Of a DNA stretch of 64,000 nt, positions 45,155 through 55,167 are shown one piece after another. The notes beneath the pieces are model-generated. The model saw nothing but the letters and a program-made list of their open reading frames with translations. It had not been told where the DNA came from and did not search any database. The stretch covers positions 17,191-81,190 of the forward strand of contig NZ_KB898725.1 in assembly GCF_000377785.1 (NCBI RefSeq), written 5' to 3'. Within the stretch, counting starts at the first letter, position 1. Each line of letters opens with the position of its first letter. The translations under genes were made by a program, and so were the position numbers. This stretch comes from Thioalkalivibrio sp. ALJ24. Its GTDB lineage: Bacteria; Pseudomonadota; Gammaproteobacteria; Ectothiorhodospirales; Ectothiorhodospiraceae.

Positions 45155-47992
45155 ATGAACCAAGCCGATCACAACGACCGTTTCCTGCCACAGGACAAGG
45201 AACTGCGCGCCCGGGTGCGCCTGTTCGGAGAACTGCTGGGCAACGTCATCTGGAAACTCGAGGGCCAGGCCGTCTTCGATGCGGTGGAGACCCTGCGCCG
45301 CGGCTTTGTCAGCCTGCGCAAGGAGGAAGACCCGGAGCTGCGCCAGCGCCTGATGGACGACATCACGCAGTTCGACACGACCCTGACCGAACGCGTGATC
45401 CGCGCCTTCAGCATCTATTTCTCGCTGGTCAACATCGCCGAGGAAGACCTGTTTTATCGCTGGCGCCGCGCCCAGGTCTCCAGCGGCGAGCCGCTCTGGG
45501 TGGGCTCCTTCGACCAGGCACTGCGCGAGCTGCACGACGACGGCGTGACCGCGCGGGAACTGGAGGAACTGCTGGGGCAGCTGCGCTATCAGCCGGTGTT
45601 CACCGCGCACCCCACCGAGGCCCGGCGACGCACCACCATGGAAAACCAGCGCCGGGTGTTCGAGACCGCCGACCGGCTCAACCAGCCGGGACTGGGTGAC
45701 GAGGAACGCCGCCTGATCACCGAGGAACTGGAGAGCCAGATCCAGATCCTGTGGCGCACCAACGAGGTGCGGGTAAGAAAGCCGGAGGTCCAGGACGAGA
45801 TCAAGTACGGCCTGTTCTATTTCGAGGAGAGCCTGTTCGAGGCGGTGCCCCAGAGCTACCGTTTTCTGGAGAAGGCGATCCGCCGCACCTACGGGGTCAA
45901 CCCGGACGGTTCGCTGCCGGTCGAGATCCCGGCATTCCTGCATTTCGGCTCGTGGATCGGCGGCGACCGTGACGGCAACCCCAACGTGACCCCGGAGGTC
46001 ACTGCACTGGCCTCCCGGCTGGCGATGGAACAGGTGCTGCGCGAGTACATCAAGCGGGTCAACAAGCTGCGCAACGTACTCACCCACTCCTCCTACATGT
46101 GCCAGCCGTCGGCGGAATTCCTCGCCAGCCTGGAAGCCGACGCCACCATCTCCAACGCGGTGTTCCACGGGGCCTCCGACCGCTTCGAGACCGAGCCCTA
46201 CCGGCGCAAGCTCTACATCATGCGCTATCGCCTGCGCGAGACCCTGGACACGGTGAGCCGACGGGTCCGGGGCGAGGCCGCCGTGCTGCCGACCAACAGC
46301 GCCTACGCCAGCCCGGAGTCGTTCCTCCACGACCTGAAGCTGATCCGGGACTCCCTGATCAGCCATGGCGACCGCAACATCGCCAGCGGCGCGCTCACCG
46401 ACCTGATCCGCCTGGTCGAGACCTTCGGCTTCCACCTGCACCATCTGGACGTGCGCCAGGAATCCACGGTGCACACCGAGGCGGTCGCCGAGATCCTGCA
46501 CACCATGGATCCCGAACTGGATTACAGGGCCATGGACGAGACGGCCCGCCAGCAGTGTCTGGCGGAGATGATCGCGCGCGAGGGCGATCTGCCCCGCCCG
46601 GACAACCTGAGCAAGGGCACCCGCGAGACCCTGGAGGTGTTCGACGTGATCCGCCGCATGCGCGGCGAGGTCGGCCCGCGCGGCATTGGCACCTATGTGA
46701 TCTCCATGACCCATGCGGCCTCGCACGTGCTGGAGGTCCTGCTGCTCGGACGCCTGGCCGGACTGGCCGGCGAGGACCCGGAATCCGGACCGTTCTGCCA
46801 CCTGCGGATCTCGCCGCTGTTCGAGACGATCGAGGACCTGCTGCATGTCGAGGACGTGCTCGAAGGCCTGCTGGGCAACCCGGTGTACGCGCGCATGCTG
46901 GCCGCCTCCGGCAACGTCCAGGACGTGATGCTGGGATACTCCGACTCCTGCAAGGACGGCGGCATCCTTGCATCCAGCTGGAACCTTTACGAGGCGCAGA
47001 AGAAGATCGTCGGCATTACCGACCGTTACGGCGTGCGCTGCCAGCTGTTCCACGGCCGTGGCGGCACCGTCGGGCGCGGTGGCGGCCCGACCCACGAATC
47101 CATCCTTGCCCAGCCCCCGGCCACCGTGCAGGGCGGCATCAAGTTCACCGAGCAGGGCGAGGTGCTGTCGTACAAGTACTCCAACGTCGAAACCGCGGTA
47201 TACGAGCTGGGCATGGGCGCGACCGGGCTGATGCTCGCCTCGCGCAGCCTGATCCGCCCGCCGCGCTGCGACCGTGACGACTACCGCGAGACCATGGAGG
47301 AACTGGCGCGTCTGGGCGAGGAGGCCTACCGCGACCTGATCGACCGCACGTCGGGCACGCTGGACTACTTCTACGAGATCACCCCGGTGCAGGAGATCGG
47401 CTACCTCAACATCGGCTCGCGGCCCTCGCACCGGCGCAAGACCGACCGCTCCAAGAGCTCCATCCGCGCGATCCCGTGGGTGTTCGGCTGGGCCCAGTCG
47501 CGCCATACCCTGCCGGCCTGGTACGGCATCGGCACCGCACTGGAACGCTGGCGCGGCGACGACCCGGAACGCCTGGAACAGCTGCAGCGCATGTACCAGG
47601 AATGGCCCTTTTTCCGCTCGCTGCTGTCCAACTGCCAGATGGCCCTGACCAAGGCCGACATGCGCACCGCCGCCCAGTATGCCCGGCTGTCGCACGACAC
47701 CGAGCTGGCCGAACGCATCTATGGACGGGTACGCGAGGAGCACACGCGCACGGTCAACGAGGTCCTGCGGGTGGCTCAGCTGGACGGGCTGATGGAAGAA
47801 ACGCCCCTGCTGGCGCGTTCGCTGCAGCGACGCAATCCCTACCTGGATCCGCTCAACAGCATCCAGATCCATCTGCTGCGCCAGTCGCGGGGGTACGAGG
47901 CGGAGAACCACGACGAAAACGACAATCCGTGGATCTCGCCGCTGCTGCGTTCGATCAATGCGATCGCCGCGGGGATGCGCAACACCGGCTGA
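45155..47992 (+). CDS. ppc: Phosphoenolpyruvate carboxylase
   Basis: A 945-residue enzyme that adds bicarbonate to PEP to give oxaloacetate, replenishing the TCA cycle. Catalytic region: FTAHPTEARRRT (His motif), FGSWIGGDRDGNPNV, LGYSDSCKDGG (Cys and Gly instead of the common Ala-Asp), and FHGRGGTVGRGGGPTHESI. It ends in GMRNTG as in the family. There is no clear ribosome site before the ATG. A GC hairpin (45117-45138) lies 16 nt upstream. Confidence 0.97.
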   Translation: MNQADHNDRFLPQDKELRARVRLFGELLGNVIWKLEGQAVFDAVETLRRGFVSLRKEEDPELRQRLMDDITQFDTTLTERVIRAFSIYFSLVNIAEEDLFYRWRRAQVSSGEPLWVGSFDQALRELHDDGVTARELEELLGQLRYQPVFTAHPTEARRRTTMENQRRVFETADRLNQPGLGDEERRLITEELESQIQILWRTNEVRVRKPEVQDEIKYGLFYFEESLFEAVPQSYRFLEKAIRRTYGVNPDGSLPVEIPAFLHFGSWIGGDRDGNPNVTPEVTALASRLAMEQVLREYIKRVNKLRNVLTHSSYMCQPSAEFLASLEADATISNAVFHGASDRFETEPYRRKLYIMRYRLRETLDTVSRRVRGEAAVLPTNSAYASPESFLHDLKLIRDSLISHGDRNIASGALTDLIRLVETFGFHLHHLDVRQESTVHTEAVAEILHTMDPELDYRAMDETARQQCLAEMIAREGDLPRPDNLSKGTRETLEVFDVIRRMRGEVGPRGIGTYVISMTHAASHVLEVLLLGRLAGLAGEDPESGPFCHLRISPLFETIEDLLHVEDVLEGLLGNPVYARMLAASGNVQDVMLGYSDSCKDGGILASSWNLYEAQKKIVGITDRYGVRCQLFHGRGGTVGRGGGPTHESILAQPPATVQGGIKFTEQGEVLSYKYSNVETAVYELGMGATGLMLASRSLIRPPRCDRDDYRETMEELARLGEEAYRDLIDRTSGTLDYFYEITPVQEIGYLNIGSRPSHRRKTDRSKSSIRAIPWVFGWAQSRHTLPAWYGIGTALERWRGDDPERLEQLQRMYQEWPFFRSLLSNCQMALTKADMRTAAQYARLSHDTELAERIYGRVREEHTRTVNEVLRVAQLDGLMEETPLLARSLQRRNPYLDPLNSIQIHLLRQSRGYEAENHDENDNPWISPLLRSINAIAAGMRNTG

Positions 47993-48061
47993 GTCCGGCA
48001 CGGGACACGGGCCGTCCGGAAGCCGGGGCGCACGCAGGGCCCCGGGCCGGGAAACGCCTGC

Positions 48062-48442
48062 TCAGGCGGCCTGGACGGGGATGTCGTGGCCGGTGCGGAC
48101 GATCACGTTGTCCGCGTCCAGATACACCAGGTCCGGGGTAAACTCGCGCGCCTCGGCCGCGTCCAGCTGGCCATAGGCGCAGATGATCACGCGATCGCCC
48201 ACCGAGGCCTTGTGCGCGGCGGCACCGTTGACCGAGACCACCCCGGATCCGGCCTCCGCCTCGATGGCGTAGGTGGTGAAACGCTCGCCGTTGTCGACGT
48301 TGTAGATCTGGATCTGCTCGAACGGCAGGATCCCGGACGCCTCCAGCAGACGCGTATCAATCGCGCAGGACCCCTCGTACTCGAGTTCACAGTGCGTGAC
48401 CCGGGCCTTGTGCAGCTTGCCCTTGAGCATGGTGACCAGCAT
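48062..48442 (-). CDS. panD: Aspartate 1-decarboxylase
   Basis: A 126-residue precursor, the same length as E. coli PanD. The self-cleavage site Gly24-Ser25 is visible in EYEGSCAID, giving the pyruvoyl-dependent enzyme that makes beta-alanine for pantothenate. [19 protein letters not shown] is conserved. The start at 48442 ([17 protein letters not shown]) matches the family; the 37-codon extension upstream was discarded. Last gene of the pcnB-folK-dNK-panB-panC-panD run, with a larger gap (129 nt) before it, so it may have an additional promoter. Confidence 0.96.
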   Translation of the reverse strand: MLVTMLKGKLHKARVTHCELEYEGSCAIDTRLLEASGILPFEQIQIYNVDNGERFTTYAIEAEAGSGVVSVNGAAAHKASVGDRVIICAYGQLDAAEAREFTPDLVYLDADNVIVRTGHDIPVQAA

Positions 48443-48571
48443 AAGCGTCTTTCCGTTGGCGAACGGTCGTTTCACGGGACCGAGGATTATGCGTGATGCA
48501 CTCGGGAGCGGCAATGTCCCTGCGCCCCCGCGCGGGAAGTGAACGCCCCGCATCGCTGACCGGGCCGGAGA

Positions 48572-49444
48572 TCAGGGACGCCGGTTGTCGATCAGGCGCA
48601 CGCTGTCCAGCCAGGCCGCGCCCAGGACCACCAGCTCCTGTTCGCACAGTGGCACGCCGGCCACCGGCTCGGCCAGATCCACCGCCCGCCGGATGGCCAC
48701 GTATTCGGCATCCAGCCCGGCCTCGCGCAGGCGGTCACAGGCCTCGGCCTCGATCTCGGTGACCCGGTCGGCGGCGCCGCTGCGGTCCCGCCGGCAGACG
48801 ATGGCGACCTCGTCGAGCACGCGCTTGAGCGCCGGTGCCTGCGCGCGCGACTCCGCCGTGAGCAGGCTGTTGCGCGAGGAACAGGCCAGCCCGTCGGACT
48901 CGCGCACGGTCGGCACCGCATCCACCCGCACCGGCATGTCCAGCGAGCCAACCATGCGCTCGATCAGGCGGAACTGCTGGTAGTCCTTCTCTCCGAACAG
49001 CGCGATATCCGGACGCACCAGGTTGAGCAGCTTGGTCACCACCGTGGCCACACCGTCGAAATGGCCGGGGCGGAACGCGCCTTCGAGGATCTCCGAGAGC
49101 ACCGGGACCACCACCTTGACCGGCGGCAGGCCATCGTCCGGGTACATCACCGATTCGTCCGGGCAGAACAGGGCGTCGACGCCGGCATCCGCCAGCCGGC
49201 GCGAATCCTCGTCGAGACTGCGCGGGTAGTTCGCGAGATCCTCCTCGCGGTCGAACTGCAGCGGATTGACGAAGATCGAAACCACCACGCGCAAGGCCCG
49301 CGCCCGCGCCTCGCGCACCAGAGCCATGTGGCCCTCGTGCAGATGGCCCATGGTGGGTACCAGGGCAATGGTCTCCTGCCCGCCACGGCGCGACCATTCG
49401 CGGCGCATCGCCTGGATCTGGGGTCGATCTCGAAGGATTCTCAT
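48572..49444 (-). CDS. panC: Pantothenate synthetase
   Basis: A 290-residue enzyme that joins pantoate and beta-alanine with ATP. The nucleotidyltransferase signature VPTMGHLHEGHMALV (HxGH), the core FVNPLQFDREEDLANYPR, LFGEKDYQQF and RESDGLACSSRNS (KMSKS-like region) are all present. It lies 33 nt after panB, in the same operon. Its product feeds CoA synthesis. Confidence 0.97.
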   Translation of the reverse strand: MRILRDRPQIQAMRREWSRRGGQETIALVPTMGHLHEGHMALVREARARALRVVVSIFVNPLQFDREEDLANYPRSLDEDSRRLADAGVDALFCPDESVMYPDDGLPPVKVVVPVLSEILEGAFRPGHFDGVATVVTKLLNLVRPDIALFGEKDYQQFRLIERMVGSLDMPVRVDAVPTVRESDGLACSSRNSLLTAESRAQAPALKRVLDEVAIVCRRDRSGAADRVTEIEAEACDRLREAGLDAEYVAIRRAVDLAEPVAGVPLCEQELVVLGAAWLDSVRLIDNRRP

Positions 49445-49477
49445 GGCCGTCCCGAGCCTCGTCTGAACCGGGGTTCG

Positions 49478-50272
49478 CTACACAAAGGTATGCACGCCGG
49501 ACTCGGGGAAGCGCCCGTCGCGCACCGCGCCGACATAAGCCCGCACCGCCCCGGCCAGTGACCCGCTCTCGGCGAGAAAATCACGGGCGAAGCGCGGCGG
49601 ATTCGGGGTCAGGCCGATCACGTCGGCGATCACCAGCACCTGGCCGTCGCAGGCCGGACTGGCTCCGATCCCGATCACCGGCACGTCGGCCGCGCGCGCA
49701 ACCGCGGTGGCCAGCACCTCGGTCACGCCCTCCAGCAGCAGGGCCTGGGCCCCGGCCCGTTCCAGCCGCCCGGCCAGCGACTCCAGCTCGGCCGCGGCGG
49801 CGGCGTCACGGCCCTGCACGCGGTAGCCGCCCATGCGGTGCACCGCCTGCGGGGTCAGCCCCAGGTGGGCGCACACCGGGATGCCGGCGTCCACCAGCCG
49901 CTGCACCACCGGGATCTGCGAGGCACCGCATTCGATCTTGATCATCTGCGCCCCGGCCCGCATCAGGGCCCCGGACTGGGCCAGCGCGGTGGCCGGGTCG
50001 GCATCCCCCAGGAACGGGAGATCCGCCATGATCAGCGCCTGCCGCGCACCACGGGCCACCGCGGCGGTGTGATAGACCATGTCCTCCAGCGTCACCGGCA
50101 GGGTGGTCGCATGTCCCTGTACCACCATGCCCAGCGAATCCCCGACCAGGATCACCTCCACGCCCTGCTCGTCCAGCAGGCGCGCGAAGCCGGCGTCGTA
50201 CGCGGTCAGGCAGGCGAAGCGCTCGCCGCTGCGCCGGCGTTCGGCCAGGGTGTTGACCGTGATCGCACCCAT
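49478..50272 (-). CDS. panB: 3-methyl-2-oxobutanoate hydroxymethyltransferase
   Basis: A 264-residue enzyme that makes ketopantoate from alpha-ketoisovalerate and methylene-THF. The metal-binding Asp in VILVGDSLGMVVQGH, the stretch MADLPFLGD, MIKIECG and LLLEGVTEVLA (catalytic Glu) and GIGASPACDGQVLVIADVIG are conserved. It follows the deoxynucleoside kinase gene by 9 nt. The start (ATG at 50272) matches the family start MGAITVNTL. Confidence 0.97.
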   Translation of the reverse strand: MGAITVNTLAERRRSGERFACLTAYDAGFARLLDEQGVEVILVGDSLGMVVQGHATTLPVTLEDMVYHTAAVARGARQALIMADLPFLGDADPATALAQSGALMRAGAQMIKIECGASQIPVVQRLVDAGIPVCAHLGLTPQAVHRMGGYRVQGRDAAAAAELESLAGRLERAGAQALLLEGVTEVLATAVARAADVPVIGIGASPACDGQVLVIADVIGLTPNPPRFARDFLAESGSLAGAVRAYVGAVRDGRFPESGVHTFV

Positions 50273-50281
50273 GCGTGCCCC

Positions 50282-50932
50282 CTACAGCGTGATCGGCAGC
50301 GGGTTGAAGTAGTGCCGCCCGCCCTGGATCGGTTCGAGAAACTGCAGCAGCTGGTCGAAATCGGCGGGATTGTTCACCCAGTCGATCTCGGTCGCATTGA
50401 CGATCACCAGCGCCGGCCCCTCGAAATGATAGAAGAAATCCGCATAGGCGGCGTTCAGCCGTTCCAGATAGGCGGTTTCGATCCGGCGCTCGTAGGCCCT
50501 TCCCCGCTGGCGTATGCGTTCCTGCAGCACGTCCACCGGTGCCTGCAGATAGATCACCAGGTCCGGCCGCGGCAGTCCCGCGCGCAGTCGGCGGAACATC
50601 TCGTGGTAGATCTCCAGCTCGTCCGGGGCCAGATTCAGTTCCGCGAACAGCGGATCCTTGTCCATCAGGTAATCGGCCACATGCGCCTGTTCGAACAGCC
50701 CCTTCTGCGCCACCGGGGTCAACTGGCGCACGCGCTGCACCAGAAAATACAGCTGGGTAGCCAGCGCGTGCTTGGCCGGATCCTGATAGAACCGGTCCAG
50801 GAAAGGATTCTCGTCGGGGGCCTCCTGCAGGAGTTCCGCGCGCAAATGCTCCGCGAGGCGCTGCGCCAGCGAGGACTTGCCCACGCCGATCGGCCCCTCG
50901 ACCGCGATGAAGTCGAACCCCGCGAGGCTCAT
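50282..50932 (-). CDS. Deoxynucleoside kinase family protein
   Basis: A 216-residue kinase with the P-loop GPIGVGKSS (residues 13-21) and the lid-like RIRQRGRAYERRIETAYLERLNAAY. Deoxynucleoside kinases phosphorylate deoxyadenosine, deoxyguanosine or others for nucleotide salvage. The substrate cannot be read from the sequence. Its start overlaps the folK stop by 4 nt, and this folK-dNK-panB order is common in gammaproteobacteria. Confidence 0.9.
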   Translation of the reverse strand: MSLAGFDFIAVEGPIGVGKSSLAQRLAEHLRAELLQEAPDENPFLDRFYQDPAKHALATQLYFLVQRVRQLTPVAQKGLFEQAHVADYLMDKDPLFAELNLAPDELEIYHEMFRRLRAGLPRPDLVIYLQAPVDVLQERIRQRGRAYERRIETAYLERLNAAYADFFYHFEGPALVIVNATEIDWVNNPADFDQLLQFLEPIQGGRHYFNPLPITL

Positions 50933-51498
50933 GCGCCCGCCCCCGCGCGGGGCGCCACCTCCGTGGCCTCGTCCACCGGCTCCTCGACCGGGATCAGGGC
51001 CGCGGGATCGAAGGCCCGTGCCAGCACCTCCAGCGGCCCCCGCCCGGGGATCTCCAGCCCCGGCGCCAGCTCCAGCAGCGGCAGCACGACGAAATCGCGC
51101 TCGGCCGCTCCAGGGTGCGGGACCGCTAGCCCCGGCTCATCCAGCTCGCGGTCACCGAACAGCAGCAGATCCAGGTCCAGCAGTCGCGGGCCCCAGCGCT
51201 GGCCATCGCGGACCCGCCCGCAGCGTTGCTCGATGGCCTGCAGCGCATGCAGCAGCTCGCGCGGGCTCAGACGGGTCTGCAGACGCGCCACCGCGTTCAC
51301 GTAATCAGGCTGGTCGGGCGGCCCCATCGGCGGGTTGCGGTACAGCCGCGAGCGCCCGGTCAGCCGGGTGTCGGGCAGCTCGCGAGCCAGGCGGACAAAC
51401 GCGTCACGAACCTGCGCCACCGGGTCCCCCAGGTTGGCACCGATCCCGATATAGGCGAACACCCCGGCGGCGTGCCCTTCGGCCCCGACGGAGGTCAT
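50929..51498 (-). CDS. folK: 2-amino-4-hydroxy-6-hydroxymethyldihydropteridine pyrophosphokinase
   Basis: A 189-residue HPPK of the folate pathway. The family motifs AYIGIGANLGDP, SRLYRNPPMG, YVNAVARLQT, CGRVRDGQRWGPRLLDLDLLLFGD (the catalytic acidic pair) and PHPGAAERDFVVLPLLELAP are all seen. ATP pyrophosphorylates the pterin alcohol. The start at 51498 overlaps the pcnB stop by 4 nt. The upstream frame is the pcnB tail, so the ATG at 51498 was chosen. Confidence 0.97.
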   Translation of the reverse strand: MTSVGAEGHAAGVFAYIGIGANLGDPVAQVRDAFVRLARELPDTRLTGRSRLYRNPPMGPPDQPDYVNAVARLQTRLSPRELLHALQAIEQRCGRVRDGQRWGPRLLDLDLLLFGDRELDEPGLAVPHPGAAERDFVVLPLLELAPGLEIPGRGPLEVLARAFDPAALIPVEEPVDEATEVAPRAGAGA

Positions 51499-52922
51499 GC
51501 CGCGCCGTCCCCGGCCGCGGCGGCGCCCGAACCGCCGCTGCGCGAGCGCGGCTTGCGCTTGCGGCGCTTGCGCCGCCCGCCCCCGCCGGCCCCGGCCATC
51601 TTCCGCTGTCCGGCCTCGTCCTGTTCCTGCAGCTCCGTCCACCAGCGGCAGATCTCCGCATCGGCATCGCCGACCTTCGCCCGCAGGCAGTAGAAGTCGT
51701 AGCCGGCGCGAAACCGCGGATGCGTCAGGAGCTTCAGGGCGCGTGCCCCGGAATGGGTCTCGAGGCGGTTCTGCATCTCCCAGATCTCGCGGATCACCAG
51801 CACGAAGCGCCGGGGTATGGTGATGGTCTCGGCCTGTTCGTCGAGGATCTGCGACATCGCCTGGTCCCAGGCCGGCGCCGGGTTCTCGCCGTCCTCGATG
51901 CGCGCGGCGGCCTCCCATCGCAGCGGGGCCCACATCAGCGCGGCATACAGAAAGGCGGGATGCACGCCCTGATCCTCGGCCAGGCGCTTGTCGGTGTTGC
52001 GCAGCGCCTCGACCAGAAAGGCGCGCTGACTGATCCCGGCCTCGGGGTCATCGGGGTCGTCGAAGGCCTCGGCGGTGGACGGGAACATCGCCTCGAACAG
52101 GCCGAAACGCTCGAGCTCGTCGAGGCAGGTGACCGCCTCGCCGCTGTGGAACAGCTTGATCACCTCGTCGAACAGGCGCGCCGGTGCGACCTCCTGCATC
52201 AGCGGCGCCAGACGGTGCATCGCCTCGTCCACCGCCGGGTCGATGCGCAGACCCAGCTTGGCGGAAAAACGCACCGCTCGCAGCATGCGCACCGGGTCCT
52301 CGCGCAGCCGGGTCTCGGGATCGTCGCCGATCAGGCGCAGCACGCCCGCGCGCAGGTCCTCGACGCCGCCGGTGTAGTCCAGCACCGTGAAGTCGTTGAT
52401 GTCGTAGTACAGCGCGTTGATGCTGAAATCGCGCCGCAGGGCGTCCTGCTCGATGTTGCCGTAGCGATTGTCGCGCAGGATGCGCCCGTCATCGCTGAGG
52501 GCCACATCGCCGTCGTCGTCATCGTCGCCGCCGGCGTCGTGCGGGGCGCGGAAGGTCGCGACCTCGATTACCTCGCGGCCGAACAGCACGTGCGCCAGGC
52601 GGAAGCGCCGGCCGATCAGACGGCAGTTGCGAAACTCCCCGCGGACCTCCTCGGGGGTGGCGTCGGTGGCCACGTCGAAGTCCTTGGGTTCGCGGCCCAG
52701 CAGCAGGTCACGCACGCCACCGCCGACCAGACAGGCGCGATAGCCCGCATCGCGCAGGCGGTAGAGCACCTTGAGGGCGTTGTTGTCGATCGCGCCGCGC
52801 GAGATGCCGTGCTCCTCGCGGGCATAGACGCGGGGTACCACGTGCCCGCCGCCGGGGTGCGGGGCATCATCGTCGGGGCGGGTTGCGGCCGGGGCCGGGC
52901 TTTCGTTCTCTGAGCGGGTCAC
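51495..52922 (-). CDS. pcnB: Poly(A) polymerase I
   Basis: A 475-residue nucleotidyltransferase. The active-site motif LVGGGVRDLLLGREPKDFDVATD carries the catalytic Asp pair (DFD). RRDFSINALYYD and LRLIGDDPETRLREDPVRMLRAVRFSAKL are the family's core motifs. The C-terminus is basic (GGGRRKRRKRKPRSRSGG), an RNA-binding tail. It adds poly(A) tails that mark RNA for decay. The start is a GTG at 52922 (GTGACCCGC). It heads the pan operon. Confidence 0.95.
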   Translation of the reverse strand: MTRSENESPAPAATRPDDDAPHPGGGHVVPRVYAREEHGISRGAIDNNALKVLYRLRDAGYRACLVGGGVRDLLLGREPKDFDVATDATPEEVRGEFRNCRLIGRRFRLAHVLFGREVIEVATFRAPHDAGGDDDDDGDVALSDDGRILRDNRYGNIEQDALRRDFSINALYYDINDFTVLDYTGGVEDLRAGVLRLIGDDPETRLREDPVRMLRAVRFSAKLGLRIDPAVDEAMHRLAPLMQEVAPARLFDEVIKLFHSGEAVTCLDELERFGLFEAMFPSTAEAFDDPDDPEAGISQRAFLVEALRNTDKRLAEDQGVHPAFLYAALMWAPLRWEAAARIEDGENPAPAWDQAMSQILDEQAETITIPRRFVLVIREIWEMQNRLETHSGARALKLLTHPRFRAGYDFYCLRAKVGDADAEICRWWTELQEQDEAGQRKMAGAGGGGRRKRRKRKPRSRSGGSGAAAAGDGAA

Positions 52923-52962
52923 ACGGGGCCGTCACAATGGCTTCGGGCGCGTATCTTAACAG

Positions 52963-53404
52963 CTAATGTGCCCGTGTTCTCACCGGCGCCACCTCTCCGG
53001 TGAGGCGATAGCGCAGATAATCATCCACGATGCGACGGTGATCGAAGGCCAGCGCCAGCCCCGGATCGCCCGGATCCAGCCACGCACAGTCGCGGGCATC
53101 ATCGGCGGCATGGGCATGCCCCTCGCCCTGGGCGACGTAGACCACGCTGACGGTGTGCCCGCGGGGGTCGCGATCCGGCGCGGAATACACCCCCAGCAGG
53201 GCCTGCAGCTCTACCCGCAGACCGGTCTCCTCGCGCGCCTCGCGCACCGCCGCGTGTTCCGCGCTCTCGCCGAGGTCGACGAACCCCCCGGGCAGGGCCC
53301 AGCCATGCGGGGGATTGTGGCGTTCGATCACCAGGATGCGACCGGGTTCGGCGGCGTGCCGGATGACCAGATCCACCGCGAGGGCAGGGGTACGCGGGCG
53401 TCGG

Positions 53405-53412
<8 letters not shown>
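52963..53412 (-). CDS. NUDIX hydrolase
   Basis: A 149-residue protein with a full Nudix box GGFVDLGESAEHAAVREAREETGL (GX5EX7REUXEEXGU). The N-terminal VDLVIRHAAEPGRILVIERHNPPHGWALPGG and the sequence around YSAPDRDPRGHTVSVVYVA resemble ADP-ribose or nucleoside-diphosphate-sugar pyrophosphatases. The substrate is not assigned. The start overlaps the hslR stop by 8 nt. The start at 53412 fits the family N-terminus. Confidence 0.9.
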
Positions 53413-53836
<424 letters not shown>

Positions 53837-53946
53837 GCCCTCTCCCGCGGGGTTTTGCCGGCGACGCCGAACGGCGAGAATGCCGCCTTTATCCACGCCT
53901 TGCTACGGAGGAGGAACCGGCCGCCCGCGCGCCGCCGGCCCATGCC

Positions 53947-54648
53947 ATGGACTTTCCGCATCTGCACCTGGTCAGCTTTGCCATTTGTCCTTTTGTTCAG
54001 CGTAGCCTGATCACGCTGAATTACAAGGAAGCGCCGTACGAACTCACCCGCATCGATCTGGCCGACCCGCCGGACTGGTTCCGCGAGCGCTCGCCGCTCG
54101 GCAAGGTGCCGATCCTGATCGTGAACGGGGACACGGTGCTGTTCGAGTCGGCGGTGATCAACGAGTACATCGACGCGATCACCCCGCCCGAACGGCTGCC
54201 GGCGGATCCGCTGGAGCGGGCCCGTGCCCGGGCCTGGATCGAGTACCTCTCGGAGCAGACCTTCGCCCAGTATCGCTGGATGACCGCGGCCGACGACGAC
54301 ACAGTCGAGATGACCGCACATGAAGCCGCCCGCGGCCTGCAGCGCCTGGAGCGGCAGATGGCGACGGACCACACGCTCGCCGCCGCGGATTTCTCGCTGG
54401 TGGACGCCACCCTCGCCCCGCTGCTGATGCGCTACGCCCTGCTGGCGCAGGCCGACCCCGCTCTCGACGACAGTCCGTGGGATCCGCAGGAATTCCCGGC
54501 GCTGGCGGCACGCTGGGCGTGGCTGGAGAGCATGGACGCGGTTCGCGACTCGGTGCCCGCGGACTTCGCCGACCGCCTGGCGACCTATCTCGATAACCAG
54601 CCGGGCAACCATCCGGGCCAGCTCGCCGCGCGGCTGCGCCGGGACTGA
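53947..54648 (+). CDS. Glutathione S-transferase-like protein
   Basis: A 233-residue GST-fold protein. The N-terminal thioredoxin-like domain has ICPFVQRSLITLNYKE with Cys14 as likely catalytic residue (omega-like), then SPLGKVPILIVNGDTVLFESAVINEYID (the glutathione cis-Pro and Glu-Ser pair). The C-terminal domain is all-helical. It may use glutathione for thiol transfer. The precise role is not known. It is divergent from hslR. Confidence 0.88.
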   Translation: MDFPHLHLVSFAICPFVQRSLITLNYKEAPYELTRIDLADPPDWFRERSPLGKVPILIVNGDTVLFESAVINEYIDAITPPERLPADPLERARARAWIEYLSEQTFAQYRWMTAADDDTVEMTAHEAARGLQRLERQMATDHTLAAADFSLVDATLAPLLMRYALLAQADPALDDSPWDPQEFPALAARWAWLESMDAVRDSVPADFADRLATYLDNQPGNHPGQLAARLRRD

Positions 54649-54663
54649 GCGAAGAGGGCTGCC

Positions 54664-55167
54664 TCAGCCGGCGCCCGGTGCGGGCGAGCCTTCCTCACCG
54701 GGCGGCCAGACCCCGGTCGGCAGGTAGTGCCCGAGGAACACCTCGGGCATCCAGTACATCCACACGATGCGCGTCCCGTGGTCGGTGGCCGCGGACACCA
54801 GTGCGCGGCGATACATGCCCCGCCCGTCGGGCCGGAAATCCTCCAGGGCATCCACCGGCGGCAGGCTCCGGCGCGGCTCCGGCAGGCGGATGATCTCGCC
54901 GTACACCCGTTCACGCGCCAGCTCGGGTCCGCCCGGCGCCGGCGGCAAGCAGGCCCGCTGCAGCGCCGCATCGACCTCCGGATCCCCCGACGCCCGGGCG
55001 AGGATCGCGGACGCCGGGATGACCGCGCCGGGATAGCCCCGCGGCAGGTCGTACAGCCGTCCCGGCACGCTCGCCGGGGTAATCTCCAGGGCCTGCGAGC
55101 AGAAGGCCCGATGGTTGCCGTGCCCGCGCTTGAGCGTGCCGTAGACGAACAGGTCGACGTAGCTCAC
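54664..55167 (-). CDS. Gamma-glutamylcyclotransferase family protein
   Basis: A 167-residue AIG2/GGCT-like protein. The motif VYGTLKRGHGNHR (residues 8-20) begins the fold's substrate-binding loop, followed by ASVPGRLYDLPRGYPGAV and RALVSAATDHGTRIVWMYWM. GGCT enzymes cleave gamma-glutamyl amino acids, and bacterial members are often unassigned. The catalytic Glu is not assigned here. The start is a GTG at 55167 whose GTGA overlaps the ycgN stop by 4 nt. Confidence 0.82.
   Translation of the reverse strand: MSYVDLFVYGTLKRGHGNHRAFCSQALEITPASVPGRLYDLPRGYPGAVIPASAILARASGDPEVDAALQRACLPPAPGGPELARERVYGEIIRLPEPRRSLPPVDALEDFRPDGRGMYRRALVSAATDHGTRIVWMYWMPEVFLGHYLPTGVWPPGEEGSPAPGAG

Noticed and set aside
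45056..48001. A minus-strand open frame of about 980 codons opposite ppc
   Set aside because: It is antisense to a clear ppc gene and lacks any family signal.
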